A stretch of 64,000 nt of DNA. It comes from Girardinichthys multiradiatus (lineage: Eukaryota; Chordata; Actinopteri; Cyprinodontiformes; Goodeidae). Below, in pieces: positions 1-11,308 of the stretch. How positions within the stretch are numbered: position 1 is the stretch's first letter; the number at the start of each line of letters is the position of its first letter. The DNA is taken from NCBI RefSeq assembly GCF_021462225.1, contig NC_061811.1, positions 675,001-739,000 of the forward strand, read 5' to 3'. The notes beneath the pieces are model-generated. The model saw only the letters and a list, made by a program, of their open reading frames with translations. It was not told the origin of the DNA and ran no database searches. The position numbers and the translations under genes were made by a program.

Positions 1-118
1 ATAGAAAGATGGACGGATGGAAAGATGGATAGATAGATGGACAGACAGATGGATGGAAATATGGATGGATGGATGGATGGACAGATAGACGGATAGAAAG
101 ATGGACGGATGGATATTA
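1..118. repeat. degenerate GATG/GATA simple repeat
   Basis: An imperfect tetranucleotide tract built from ATGG, GATG, GATA and GACA words fills the left edge and may continue beyond it. Tails of GATG words are typical of the 3' ends of Rex3-like LINEs in fish, but no LINE body is visible here. Confidence 0.8.
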
Positions 119-2778
119 ACAAAATCATTTCGTCTACTGTCATTAGCTAAAAGACCAGATCAGAAACGTGAGCGTCAAACAACATGAAGAACCACCTGAG
201 CATGAAGCAAACTCCTTCAGGAGCAGAACCAGAGCAGAGTGTTATCTGAAGCACACTGCTGTACCACACGGTACCAGAATAAAGAGCTGCAGCATGTTCA
301 GATCTCCTGATGGACCAAAGATAAGAGGCATCTGACTCCAAACACCAAAACCTGTCAGTATGCTAAAGAAGGTTCAACAAAGTTCAGGAGGAAACGTTCT
401 GAGAAATGAAAAAGCAAAGGTACGACTGGAAATGCTTGCAGCAAAATGTTTGTTCTGTCTAGGATTATAATTGATATTTGGTCATAATACTAGAAAATGA
501 CTTACTCACAGATACTCATAAACTGTAACAGCCTCCCCTCTTCCAGCAGCACAGACATGGTACCAAGTCAGAGGTCAGATTCCTCCTGATAGGCTTAGGA
601 CGATAATTTAATTTACTCTGGAAAATCACAGCTAAAAACAAAGAGCGGGGTCCTAATTTTATTTCTGAACCTGCTTCAGACTTCTGTCCCAATCGGACCT
701 CAGACTCCATCATTACATTCATCCTCCATGAAGGTTTTCTGGGATCCTTTACAGTAAAGCAGCTCAGCTGCTTCAGTGAGGAGCTCCGGTAGTCTGCATC
801 TCTACGTTTGCATGGAGGAAGACAAGCATGATCAGAAGAGAACACAGTGATGATGATCCTACGTTCCTCAGCAGGTCCGATGGACTGATAGAATCTCCAC
901 AACAACACCATGAGGTTCTCATCCAACATTACAACGTGAACATGGCGTGATGACATCACAACAGAATTAGGTAACCTAGAGTTCAGTCCAGTTGGTAGCA
1001 GTGACCAGCAGCCACTTGGTGGAGACAGAGGAACCCTAACCCTGATGAGCAGAATCCCCACAGACGTGTCCTGTATGTCACTTTGTGTTTCCACAAAGAG
1101 GCCCGTCCTCACGAACCCACTCTGTGTACCTTAAAGTCACCTCTGACCCTGTTGTCATGGTAACTCATCCATGTACCTGCAGCTCAGCCAAACTTAAGGT
1201 TAGTCCGTAGTCCAGACTACTAGAACAGAACTTCACTGAGTTTCCACTGTGATTTGTTGGCTTTACCGTGCCAGAGCCTAACACCTGTAACCTTGGAAAA
1301 GAACCCATCACACATGTTCTGAACATACATAATCTGGGCCATAAAACAGCCAAACATGGGAAATGCGAAAGTTTCCAACATTCCTAACATCAGTTTTAGA
1401 ACGAACACTAGAGACAAGACCCAGAGCAAAACCCCCAACCTCAGCAGTTCTGCTGCAACATTAAAAGCCCAACCAAGCACAGCTACATCAACGGCTCTGC
1501 AGTGACAGAACCCTCCCTTCACACAGGCTGCACTGCTGGTTTCTGGACAGCCACACATTGGGCTTCCCTTTAGGTTCTGCATCGGTTTCATTTTGATGGT
1601 GGCTTTGCTCCCCTCATTAAACCCAGTCGTCACCTTTCGTGTACCGGAAATCGGCGCTGTTCAACGGGTCTGAGGTGAGATCAACCTTACAAATGTATGG
1701 AGAGGTGAAGGAAAATCTCCAAAGCTTGACACAGCGTTGAGGGGAACCACGCTGCTCTCCAATATAAGCAGCGTTTCACAGCACCGACTCATCCGCCGAC
1801 CAAGTCTAGAGGCTGAGATCATCACAACCGCTTGTTTGGAGGCCAAGAAAAGGTTGTAGGCTGAACATCAAGGAGCCGTCATTTTTAAATTGATTATATT
1901 TCTGCTGTCCGTAGAATAGAGTCCGCTGTGCAGCAATGCCTTAAGAGACAGATCTTTTGGCTAACAGACGTAGCAACAAAACAATCCCAGAGCACTCAGA
2001 CAGCTGTGGGACAACGCCTCCTTAATTTCCTCCCACTGCACCAGTTATCGATGCGACATGCTCAGCTAGGCCTCTACTTGACCACTACATAACAGCTTCT
2101 CTTGGCAGATCTACCAGCATTTAGCGATGTAACCCATGATGTTGACTATAATAATCCACCGACATTGCTCCCAAACACGCTCGTATCACCATGATTTTCT
2201 CTGCTCTCCACCGACTTAACTGCACGTTTCAGGATAGACTATAAAAAGGTTCTGCTATTTGTTTTTCGAGACCATTAACGGCCAATCTCCAGGCTAGCTA
2301 TCTGAGCTTTTAACCATGTGTCACCATGTCGGGACTTTGTGCCCCTCTGAGCCTTAGCAAGTAACTCTACAAGTCCCCAGGACACTCCAGGCTCCTCCTC
2401 TTTGGATCCGTTCATCATTAGATCTACGATCCATCTCTGAGCTGAGAGTTAATAAACGCAGCTACAAACATTTACCGTAGATGACCGTTTGACACAGATA
2501 TTGTTTTGTTTAATACTTCATCTGTCAACTAACCAGTTGGATTGATTGATTGACTGATCATCAATAATTTTAGTCAACACAGTTTTTATGATTTAATCTG
2601 CTGAAACAAAAATGAGAATACGTTTCCTTCAGATAACTGTGTGGACTGTCCCTAGCCTGCAGCCTGCAGCAGTATGTCCATCTCTGTGCCTTAAAGTCAG
2701 TCGAGTTCAGCTCCAGTCATTGGCTGCTTCAGTCTGTGCTTCCATTCGAAAACAATAATGGCGGATAATGAGCCAAGT
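119..2778. other. gene-poor stretch
   Basis: Only short ORFs without recognisable motifs occur on either strand. I see no coding exon, no RNA gene and no clear transposon in these 2.6 kb. A short direct repeat of CTGCAGCCTG-like words is present near 2660. Confidence 0.5.
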
Positions 2779-3292
2779 AGGGCTGCAACAAATCATTATT
2801 TGGCTAATTAATTGGAGATTTTTCACAGAATTTGATCCAGGTGAAGCTACAACCAGAAAACATTTTCCATGTTTTATGGTTTTTATTCCATTAGGGGGCA
2901 CGCCGCTGGTGGTGTAGAGGTCAAGTGTGCGACCCACGTATAGAGGCTACAGTCCTAGAAGCGGCGGTCCCGGGTTCGAGTCCCAGATGCAGAGACCTTT
3001 GCAGAATGTCTCCCCCTCTCTTGCCCCCTATTTCCTGACTGCCTACTGTTGGAAAAATGGAAAAATAAAGGCCTCTAGTGTCACAGAAAAACACGATGCC
3101 ACTTTAGGAGAAATTCACAGACATCTTCATCTTGAATGCAAAATGTAGATTGTTTTGTACGGTTGTGGCCTAAATTCTGTTCTTTCAGCAAACGACATGT
3201 TTTAGAGACAGTTAACGATTATTCAGTTACTACATTATTTGATGATTAATGAAATAATCAATTAATCATGATTAATCCAAATAATTGTTTCT
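2779..3292. mobile_element. MITE-like AT-rich repeat interrupted by a SINE
   Basis: The left part begins with AGGGCTGCAAC and runs into AATCATTATTTGGCTAATTA. The right part (about 3205-3292) has matching ATTA/TAAT-rich sequence. The SINE lies between the halves. Fish genomes carry many short elements that begin with GGGCTGCAAC, and a similar inverted end (TTTCAGCCCTA) is seen near 42650. Target duplications were not identified, so the boundaries are approximate. Confidence 0.4.
2893..3090 (+). mobile_element. tRNA-derived SINE
   Basis: The head has RNA polymerase III promoter elements: an A-box-like GGTGTAGAGG at 2911-2920 and a B box, GGTTCGAGTCC, at 2973-2983, about 60 bases apart as in a tRNA. 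The body that follows (TTGCAGAATGTCTCCCCCTC, then AATAAAGGCC) is unrelated to tRNA and looks like the tail of common percomorph SINEs. It is not a functional tRNA gene: the acceptor stem does not pair and the sequence continues as a SINE body. Confidence 0.7.
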
Positions 3293-4150
3293 GGCTTAGA
3301 TCCAAGCTAAGCGGGTTTTCTGAAGATTTCAAAAGGCCAAAGCAGTCTTAAGTGTCCAAATACTCCAAATTAGAAGAGAATAAACAGCAAAGTTTTAGTG
3401 GTTTTGAATTTATAACCAATTCAGGTAAAAAAAAAAAATCATCAACATAGTTAACAAAACTAATGATGACAACCTTACTTGGTAGTTACATATTATTGTG
3501 AATTATAGAATAATAAATCATTAAATAACCTTGACCCTATGACCTCTGATCAAACAAACAAAACATGCCGAGCGACCTCCTGTTGGTAGATCACATTACC
3601 AGGAGTTACAAAACTGTACTTCCTTACAGCAGATAGTAAGGACAATATGGAAAATTATTTTCAACCTTTGCTATGCTTTGGGCCAAGTGGCTTCTTCCTG
3701 TTTACAAAACACCTAAAACTACAACTGACTCACACTGATTTTTGATTTCATTTATTTGTCTGATGTCATTTAAGGCTTTAGGAATGCTTCTGCTATGATT
3801 TTTATGTCCTTTTTAAAAGTAGTTTTTTGTTTCCAGCTTCCAGCAGAAATGAGTCTGATTTTCTTCTCAAGTTGCTGGAATTCTGGTTTCTGGAAGCATT
3901 TCTAGGTGAACTTTCAGATGTACGGCTGTTTACTGGATGTAATTCTGGATGAATTTCTGGATATATTTCTGGATATAATATGCTTGTTTGATGCCCTAAT
4001 TGTTCCGCGGGTCAGTCTACAGCTGAAGGTTTTGTGCTCCAATCATTTCCACCCCTTTAAGCCCAGCTTCAAACCCAGTCTGGGGGTTTCTGTATTTCTG
4101 ATGCTGTGACGTAGATGTATGATGTCGCTGTATTTGGTTGTTTTTTGCAT
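3293..4150. other. gene-poor stretch
   Basis: AT-rich sequence with repeated TTTCTGGAT-like words near 3890-3980. No supported coding or RNA feature was found. Confidence 0.5.
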
Positions 4151-4157
4151 GTTCAGC

Positions 4158-4203
4158 CTCTAACCCCAACCCTAACCCCAACCCTAACCCCAACCCTAAC
4201 CCC
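4158..4203. repeat. interstitial telomere-like repeat
   Basis: A tandem of the 12-mer CCCCAACCCTAA, about 3.5 copies, is seen. Half of each unit is the vertebrate telomere word CCCTAA and the other half is a one-base variant. It is read through as a spurious GLGLGL peptide on the minus strand. Confidence 0.8.
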
Positions 4204-4514
4204 GGCCAGGTAGTCACATTGCGAACCGTTTGCAGTTTCAGGGCGGAGTGATTGACAGATAGCTAACCTGAAGCTAACTGAAACTAATTCCAGTTGAAAC
4301 TTCGGTAGAAGAAACTGTCGGAGCTGTTGGGATAATTCAGTCTGCTTCGGTCGTGATGAGCTGTGAGTCTCAGCTTAGAAGGAAACCCAAAAACCTTCCT
4401 GAAAGAACAGATTCTCGCTTTTCTGATTTTTATCAGGCTAAAGGTAGCAGCTAGCTGCTAGCAGCGTCTTCCTGGGGCACCTGTTGATAACAAAGCAGCT
4501 CCGCACACACTCAC

Positions 4515-4800
4515 CTCAGGGCCAAAGCTGTCCACAAAATCCTTCAGCCCCGCTATAAGATCCGAAAACTCCAGGTTAAATATTTTCACAATTCCAGGTT
4601 TAAGTCCCTCAAACTCCCAGTTTCACTCCGACACACTTGTTGCTCTTTCATCGGAAGAGCGGAGACCTCTCCCTCCTCCTCTCCGTCTGTCACTTCCAAA
4701 TCCACTCAGGGCGGGCTCAACCAGTAAAACAAGGGCGCTGATTGGATACAGCGGTCAAAGGAATGCCGTCTGACCCAATCAGAAACGCCGCTGCAAGGCA
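4515..4800 (-). promoter_or_regulatory. candidate promoter and first exon, minus strand
   Basis: On the minus strand a canonical donor, GAG|GTGAGTG, lies at 4515/4514. Upstream of it is a GC-richer stretch with two CCAAT boxes (ATTGG on + at 4741-4745, which is CCAAT on the minus strand; CCAAT on + at 4775-4779) and GGGCGGG-type boxes, with no TATA box. The 60 bases before the donor can be read LEFSDLIAGLKDFVDSFGPE, but that frame has an upstream TGA and no ATG. The exon may therefore be 5' untranslated. The orientation fits a gene downstream of gephyrin on the same strand. The gene itself is not identified. Confidence 0.35.
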
Positions 4801-6001
4801 TGCAGAATGTAGCAAAGTGTGTTACATTCGATGACACACAGAAACTGGAATGTTTGTAGGTATGGGATGGAAGTAACGCCAGAAAACACGAACCTTTATT
4901 CCAGGTTCAGATATGTGTACATATTAAAATCGTCTTCAACGTTCTTCTTATTTCTTTGTTTTCATTAGGATGTATTTTTTATGCCAGTATATTTACTTTC
5001 ATCTTTTATTTTTTACACACCGGAATTCATACAATCATGATCAAGATGCTTTCTTCAGTCATCAGATGAACCATCGTAACCTGATCCCCACTACCTAAAC
5101 ACCGAAAAGGAAGACACAATAAGCATAACACTAGTTTACATGATATTTATTTTACACTGTAGAATTACACTCCACTGATCATGATCTGAGCTCTACGAAG
5201 GAAAGTAGTAAATGACAAGAGAATGGAAGTAAGCAAATAAATGAACAAAATGACAATGATGAGAAGGCAACATCAAAAAATTAAAAATTAATTAGTTTAT
5301 AGACCATTTAAAATCAAAGTAAGCCAAATGAAATAAGAATGCTGGATGTGGCTTAATCCCTGTTCCAGCTGTTGATGAATAATGGATCTGTGTCTGGGAC
5401 TGGAGGACACCACCATCCATCTTAAGCTTCTTCTCTTGTCCTCTTATCGATTAAATTCTTTGGGCATAGATATTTGACTGATTTTCTGCTGTGCTGAGGC
5501 AGCAATAAGCAGATCCCTCAAGTCTTTCTTTGAGGAACATTGTTTTGAATCAGGTTCTCCAGTTTTTCTAACTCTGCAGTCAAACTGAATCACGTCTCAT
5601 CAGAGATTCAAGCCCAGATTAGAAGATTAGACTTCTATAGATATTTTTCTAAACACATTAAGAGCTGCCTTTGCTGCTCCACCAGATTGATGTCAACATT
5701 ACTGGCATCCTCTTTATCAACTTCTTCCCCACACATTTTGACTTTGATGGATATGGAGACAGGATGTAACAACAGAGGAACCCATAAAATGGCTCTATTA
5801 ATGGTTTGAAACGTTTTGTTTCTGCAACTCTTCATTATTGTCTGTGTGTCTTTCCTGTAAAGCATTTGGTACGTATGAAGGGTGCTGGATAAATTAACCT
5901 GCCTGGCCTCCTCTTTGTGTGAAGGGGACCTCTGGTTTACGTGGATACATCCTGGAGGTTTCTACAATGGAAAATCTCAGTTGTGGATCATAAAGCAATA
6001 C
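4801..6001. other. gene-poor stretch
   Basis: No coding exon, RNA gene or recognised mobile element was found here. Confidence 0.5.
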
Positions 6002-8018
6002 ATCCAGTGGCGCCGGAATAGGGGGGGGCCAGGGGGTCATTGCCCCCCTCCCCACTTTACGGCCCTGGCCGGCCGTGATCTGGTCCCACCGGATGTTCAC
6101 GTGGGCTGAACCCGATTATGCTGAGAGGCTGTGACGGATCTCTGTCACCCTCTTTGGTTCTCGCTGTCTAGAGAGTCTTGAAATCTGACAGCATCCGCAA
6201 AAACACGCACAGCGTGATATACTAACATGCGCAATGAAATCGGAAGCGCACAAAAACACCCCTGTCCAGTTGCCTCAATAAATGTGCAATACTGGACGTT
6301 TCAGCGCAAAGTTGTCAAATTCTGGGAAGAGTGGATGCCAATATATTCCTATAACACCCGCAGTGTTATTAACTCACTAAAACTGCAAATAGCTGCGTTC
6401 ATTATTTTGTCGTCATTCACGCGTGTCCAAAAGGCAGCTGCCATCTGCAACAGCACCGCGCAGTGCGCACCAAAGGCAGGTCGCTATGTAGAGAAAATGC
6501 AGGCAGATGAAAAGAACAGCAATGACCTTCTCTGTTCGTGTGAACATCTTTGAAATAATAAAAGAATAAAATAATCAGGACCTGTGGCAGCCTGTCAGGG
6601 TCATTGATTTGTTTTCTGAATGCATCATCTCTCCAGACACCAGAACGCATTAAATCGTTTTTAATGAATGGAGAACTTCTCTTTTACTTTTTCTTTTATT
6701 CAAGACATTATTGGTTAATATGAAAAAACGGAAAAAAAACGGTTGTTTTGTCAGCAGAAGTTCTGCAAAAACTGTTCAAAAACATAACGAAAAACAGAAG
6801 ACAATGTTTTATTTTAATTCTTTATTTTCTTAATTTTAATAAGAAAATATTACATCTGATAAATCAGATTTACAATGAAAACACCTGTTTATCATTATTC
6901 TACCGGTTCGTAGGCCTAATGATTGTTCTTAATAAATTGTTGTTGGGATTATTTGTGATATAATAATAGTCTATAACATGAACATATTTGGTATTTCCCG
7001 GGATATATTAGATCTCAGTTCAGTGACGTGAGGTGAGGTGAGGTCCATGACTGGTGAAGCCCTTAGAGTCGGATGTAGAATGAACCCAATATAGAAACTG
7101 ATATTTAATTGTTTTTAACTCAGGTAAAACTTAATTGGTTTAAAAGCTTTTAATTATGCTTTAATTCATTCTATACTGTTCAACAATACGACAGCAAGAA
7201 AAACTAAATATTTAAAATAAGGTCAATTTTGATTATCTAAAATAATTCTTTATTTTCCGCTGATCCTGCGGCTCCTCCACTGTGACCCGATCCAGAGGCT
7301 GCGGGTTCAGCAGAACTGGAGCAAAACCATAAAGGAGCGTCTTCGTCCGTGGACTGTGAGGGAAGTCGTCCACTCCTGACGGTGGATCCTCCTGTGGACT
7401 CAGTGAGAACCACTGCTGTTCTGGCGCTGCGTGTTTTCCCGTGGAGTGAACAGATGCGCTCTGTTCTGTCCGCTTGAAACACGCAGGAGGTTGTTGCGCT
7501 GCGTCATTGTGATCCAGCTGCTGATGTTTCTCCTTCTGTCCTGTTCTGCTTCTGCTTTTCTGGACGGTTACAGTTTGTTAAGCTGTGTCGTCACTGTCCA
7601 CAGCAGCAGGTTTGTCATGTCAGCCTCAACCCTGATGAGATTATTTATCCTCCCTGTTGATTTGCGCGGGTCGCCTCTGACTGCGTATTTACGCACTCGA
7701 AGCCTTTACGCTTCTCTCTTAAGAATCTGGGGTTACATAACCCCATAACCATGAGAATAGGTACAGCACTTTAAGGTCTTGGGTTTACTCGTTCCTAAAG
7801 GCTGAAGAAAAAACGTCTTCTTTGGGAACCGCTGGTCCGGTCTCATCATTTATACTGAGACCAGGTGAGCCCCACTCAGCAGGTAACAGGAGGAATAAAC
7901 ATAGTGGTCAAAATACATCAACAGAGACTGTAAAGGGCAACTTTTAAAGAGGGAAAAGGAGGAAGGAGGGTTCTGGGCTAAAGCCCCCAATATATCAAGA
8001 CCCTAAAAACGCCCCTTA
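6002..8018. mobile_element. possible decayed hAT-like DNA transposon
   Basis: The left end starts CAGTGGCGCC followed by a G-run, CAGGGGGTCATTGCCCCC. The right end reads CTGGGCTAAAGCCCCC ... CTAAAAACGCCCC. Such ends are typical of fish hAT elements (CAGTGGCG ... CGCCCCTG), but the two ends here match only weakly. No transposase could be read inside, and no 8-bp target duplication was confirmed. A GC-rich block at 7250-7500 has no recognised product. Confidence 0.25.
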
Positions 8019-8300
8019 AGTACCACCAACATTATAGTGTAATAAAACTGAGTCTGTGTGACGCAACACCCGCACAGCCTCCACCTCTAAAACGAATCCG
8101 GAGCCTCTGCACACGTCACCACCACCTCTCTATTATAATATTAATATTACTGTTCTAACCCATTTACATGTTCTAGCCTAAAAGCCCGTAAATGTTCAAC
8201 ACTCTGGACATCAGGAAGGTCCATCTCACTTCATGGATTAAGAAAGAACCTGAGTGATGTCAGAACGAATCAAATACAAACATGAACCACGCAGCAGCAA

Positions 8301-8422
8301 ATCAAAACACAGCTCAGCATAAAATTCTTCAATCAGTATTGCAACAAGTTAATACCTGAGATGAACTACAGGTGATCCTACATCACCTTAACTGCCTCAT
8401 CCTGACCAGACCTCTAAATGCA
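8301..8422. repeat. dispersed repeat, copy 1 of 2
   Basis: About 122 bases match 16507-16630 closely, from TCAAAACACAGCTCAGCAT to CCTCTAAATGCAC, in direct orientation. Weaker similarity extends about 30 bases further left. The two copies bracket the LTR-element debris between 11.3 and 15.3 kb, so they could be remnants of LTRs or copies of an unrelated repeat. Confidence 0.75.
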
Positions 8423-8439
8423 CCTATCCGGTTTAATAT

Positions 8440-8960
8440 GAAAAGAACCAAATTACTTGGAGCTTGATTTCGTCTCTCCACCGGTTGAGGATGGATCAGG
8501 TCTGATGAAAAGGAGGGGAGGGGGGGATGACGCGTCCGTGATCAAATTATGAAAACAAAACGGTAATTTCTCATCCATCCAGGAGGGGAAAAGATGAAGA
8601 ACCGGGTGTCGGCGTGGTCTTCGATCGGTAAATAAATCCTCTGATCTTCTCGTATCAGACAGATTTCCAGCTTTCAAGCTCTTCCAGGAATGGCCTTGTG
8701 GAGCAAAGGTTCGCCTGCGAGCTTTTGTCTCTCCAGATATGCGCCTCCGATGCGCTGTCCTGTGAGACAGGCGGGAAATGGCAACGAAACTCTGCATCTC
8801 AGCCGGGTTATGCTCCCAGTGACGTCAGAGCTGCAACGTCTGTTGAGCTGCGTGTGTCAAAATGTGCGACCAATATGGATGACCCCAACATCCCTCCTAG
8901 GTTCGAAGGGTGTGATTAATCGCAGTCTCTGAAGCTACTGGGTCCATCCATCATAGGAGC
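8440..8960. other. CpG-rich stretch with a CRE-like site
   Basis: A GC-richer segment contains a palindromic TGACGTCA at 8820-8827, the consensus cAMP response element. Short overlapping ORFs on both strands have no recognisable domain. It may be a promoter or an alternative first exon for the unidentified minus-strand gene, but nothing proves transcription. Confidence 0.25.
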
Positions 8961-9017
8961 TGAGTCTCAATGATCCATGATCCGTGAAGAAGCAAAAGAA
9001 GTAAAAAAACAAAAATA

Positions 9018-10629
9018 CAGGTCCTTCTCAAAATATTAGCATTTATTGTGATAAAGTTCATTATTTTCCATAATGTCATGATGAAAATTTAACATTCATA
9101 TATTTTAGATTCATTGCACACTAACTGAAATATTTCAGGTCTTTTATTGTCTTAATACGGATGATTTTGGCATACAGCTCATGAAAACCCAAAATTCCTA
9201 TCTCACAAAATTAGCATATTTCATCCGACCAATAAAAGAAAAGTGTTTTTAATACAAAAAACGTCAACCTTCAAATAATCATGTACAGTTATGCACTCAA
9301 TACTTGGTCGGGAATCCTTTTGCAGAAATGACTGCTTCAATGCGGCGTGGCATGGAGGCAATCAGCCTGTGGCACTGCTGAGGTCTTATGGAGGCCCAGG
9401 ATGCTTCGATAGCGGCCTTTAGCTCATCCAGAGTGTTGGGTCTTGAGTCTCTCAACGTTCTCTTCACAATATCCCACAGATTCTCTATGAGGTTCAGGTC
9501 AGGAGAGTTGGCAGGCCAATTGAGCACAGTGATACCATGGTCAGTAAACCATTTACCAGTGGTTTTGGCACTGTGAGCAGGTGCCAGGTCGTGCTGAAAA
9601 ATGAAATCTTCATCTCCATAAAGCTTTTCAGCAGATGGAAGCATGAAGTGCTCCAAAATCTCCTGATAGCTAGCTGCATTGACCCTGCCCTTGATAAAAC
9701 ACAGTGGACCAACACCAGCAGCTGACACGACACCCCAGACCATCACTGACTGTGGGTACTTGACACTGGACTTCTGGCATTTTGGCATTTCCTTCTCCCC
9801 AGTCTTCCTCCAGACTCTGGCACCTTGATTTCTGAATGACATGCAGAATTTGCTTTCATCCGAAAAAAGTACTTTGGACCACTGAGCAACAGTCCAGTGC
9901 TGCTTCTCTGTAGCCCAGGTCAGGCGCTTCTGCTGCTGTTTCTGGTTCAAAAGTGGCTTGACCTGGGGAATGCGGCACCTGTAGCCCATTTCCTGCACAC
10001 GCCTGTGTACGGTGGCTCTGGATGTTTCTACTCCAGACTCAGTCCACTGCTTCTGCTGGTCCCCCAAGGTCTGGAATCGGCCCTTCTCCACAATCTTCCT
10101 CAGGGTCCGGTCACCTCTTCTCGTTGTGCAGCGTTTTCTGCCACACTTTTTCCTTCCCACAGACTTCCCACTGAGGTGCCTTGATACAGCACTCTGGGAA
10201 CAGCCTATTCGTTCAGAAATGTCTTTCTGTGTCTTACCCTCTTGCTTGAGGGTGTCAATAGTGGCCTTCTGGACAGCAGTCAGGTCGGCAATCTTACCCA
10301 TGATTGGGGTTTTGAGTGATGAACCAGGCTGGGAGTTTTAAAGGCCTCAGGAATCTTTTGCAGGTGTTTAGAGTTAACTCGTTGATTTAGATGATTAGGT
10401 TCATAGCTCGTTTAGAAACCCTTTTAATGATATGCTAATTTTGTGAGATAGTAATTTTGGGTTTTCATGAGCTGTATGCCAAAATCATCCATATTAGGAC
10501 AATAAAAGACCTGAAATATTTCAGTTAGTGTGCAATGAATCTAAAATATATGAATGTTAAATTTTCATCATGACATTATGGAAAATAATGAACTTTATCA
10601 CAATATGCTAATATTTTGAGAAGGACCTG
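9018..10629 (-). mobile_element. complete Tc1/mariner transposon, copy 1
   Basis: The 1612-bp element is bounded by TA target duplications (9016-9017 and 10630-10631). It begins CAGGTCCTTCTCAAAATATT and ends with the reverse complement. Imperfect terminal inverted repeats of about 200 bp (9018-9219 and 10430-10629) frame one transposase gene on the minus strand. It is the best-preserved of the three copies of this family in the window. Confidence 0.96.
9297..10301 (-). CDS. Tc1-family DD34E transposase (intact ORF)
   Basis: The uninterrupted 334-codon ORF has the usual length for Tc1 transposases. Residues 1-110 form the paired-like double helix-turn-helix DNA-binding region, with a basic GRKKCGRKR segment near residue 50 that resembles the GRPR/nuclear-localisation motif. 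The catalytic triad is present: D148 (FSDES), D238 (FQHDLAPAH) and E273 (NLIENLW), with 34 residues between the second Asp and the Glu. The enzyme cuts and pastes the element at TA sites. The start chosen is the ATG at 10301, about 130 bp inside the right inverted repeat. Compared with the other copies it has Leu instead of Pro before IEN. No stop or frameshift is present, so it could still encode protein. Confidence 0.95.
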   Translation of the reverse strand: MGKIADLTAVQKATIDTLKQEGKTQKDISERIGCSQSAVSRHLSGKSVGRKKCGRKRCTTRRGDRTLRKIVEKGRFQTLGDQQKQWTESGVETSRATVHRRVQEMGYRCRIPQVKPLLNQKQQQKRLTWATEKQHWTVAQWSKVLFSDESKFCMSFRNQGARVWRKTGEKEMPKCQKSSVKYPQSVMVWGVVSAAGVGPLCFIKGRVNAASYQEILEHFMLPSAEKLYGDEDFIFQHDLAPAHSAKTTGKWFTDHGITVLNWPANSPDLNLIENLWDIVKRTLRDSRPNTLDELKAAIEASWASIRPQQCHRLIASMPRRIEAVISAKGFPTKY

Positions 10630-10631
10630 TA

Positions 10632-11308
10632 CTGTTCCTGTGTTCCTCTTGGCAGGAACGGGAGTTCACAGTTCAGTTTGTTTCTCAAAGGCCTATGACT
10701 GAGCAGGACTAAACTCTGACTAACTCATACCTGTCTATCAATGAGAAAAATACAAAAACAATACATTCACATCATCATCACATTCTTTTGGTCTTCAGCT
10801 CTGGTAACCCTGAGACAAAGTGAAACAAATATAAAAAGAAAGAAAAAAAAACAACAAGATAACCAAATAATGGGGTCATAGCTTAGTTGTCCAATTCCAG
10901 TCAGGGTCGGGAATCAGCCCGTGGCATTGGCAAAGGTAGCGCTATGAACCATGGGAAAATAAATGTGAAGGAGTCAATCCTGGTTTGTAACTAACTATGC
11001 AGTGTGTTATCTTAAAATCAACGTTTAACATGAGTTTAGGTTTAAACAAATTAGTTCTTTCAAATGATGATGGGATTTAACATAACTCCTGTTTCTGGTA
11101 CGTTTTAGATCGGAAAAAGGAGAGGAAAGAAATGTGATATAATAATAATGGAACTGCTCTACTACAGCCAGGTGTTTTTGTGGAGGTTGGAAGGTGTCTG
11201 CTGTGGTGGACTTTCTCTACTAGAGGATTTTCTCTACTAAACCCAGCAGAACTTGGCAAGTAGGTATCCATGCCTCGGTGAGACCGCCTACAGATGAACC
11301 AACCTCTC
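10632..11308. other. gene-poor stretch
   Basis: Low-complexity A-rich and ordinary intergenic sequence with no supported feature. The LTR-element pol fragment ends abruptly at its right side. Confidence 0.5.

Noticed and set aside
2893..3000. Possible tRNA gene
   Set aside because: A and B boxes are present, but the stems do not pair as a tRNA and the sequence continues into a SINE body.
4017..4217. Minus-strand ORF with a GLGLGL run
   Set aside because: It is the translation of the telomere-like repeat.
9388..10341. Several 60-110 codon ORFs opposite the Tc1 transposase
   Set aside because: They are antisense shadows. The same ones recur on all three Tc1 copies (46107-47060 and 48446-49357).
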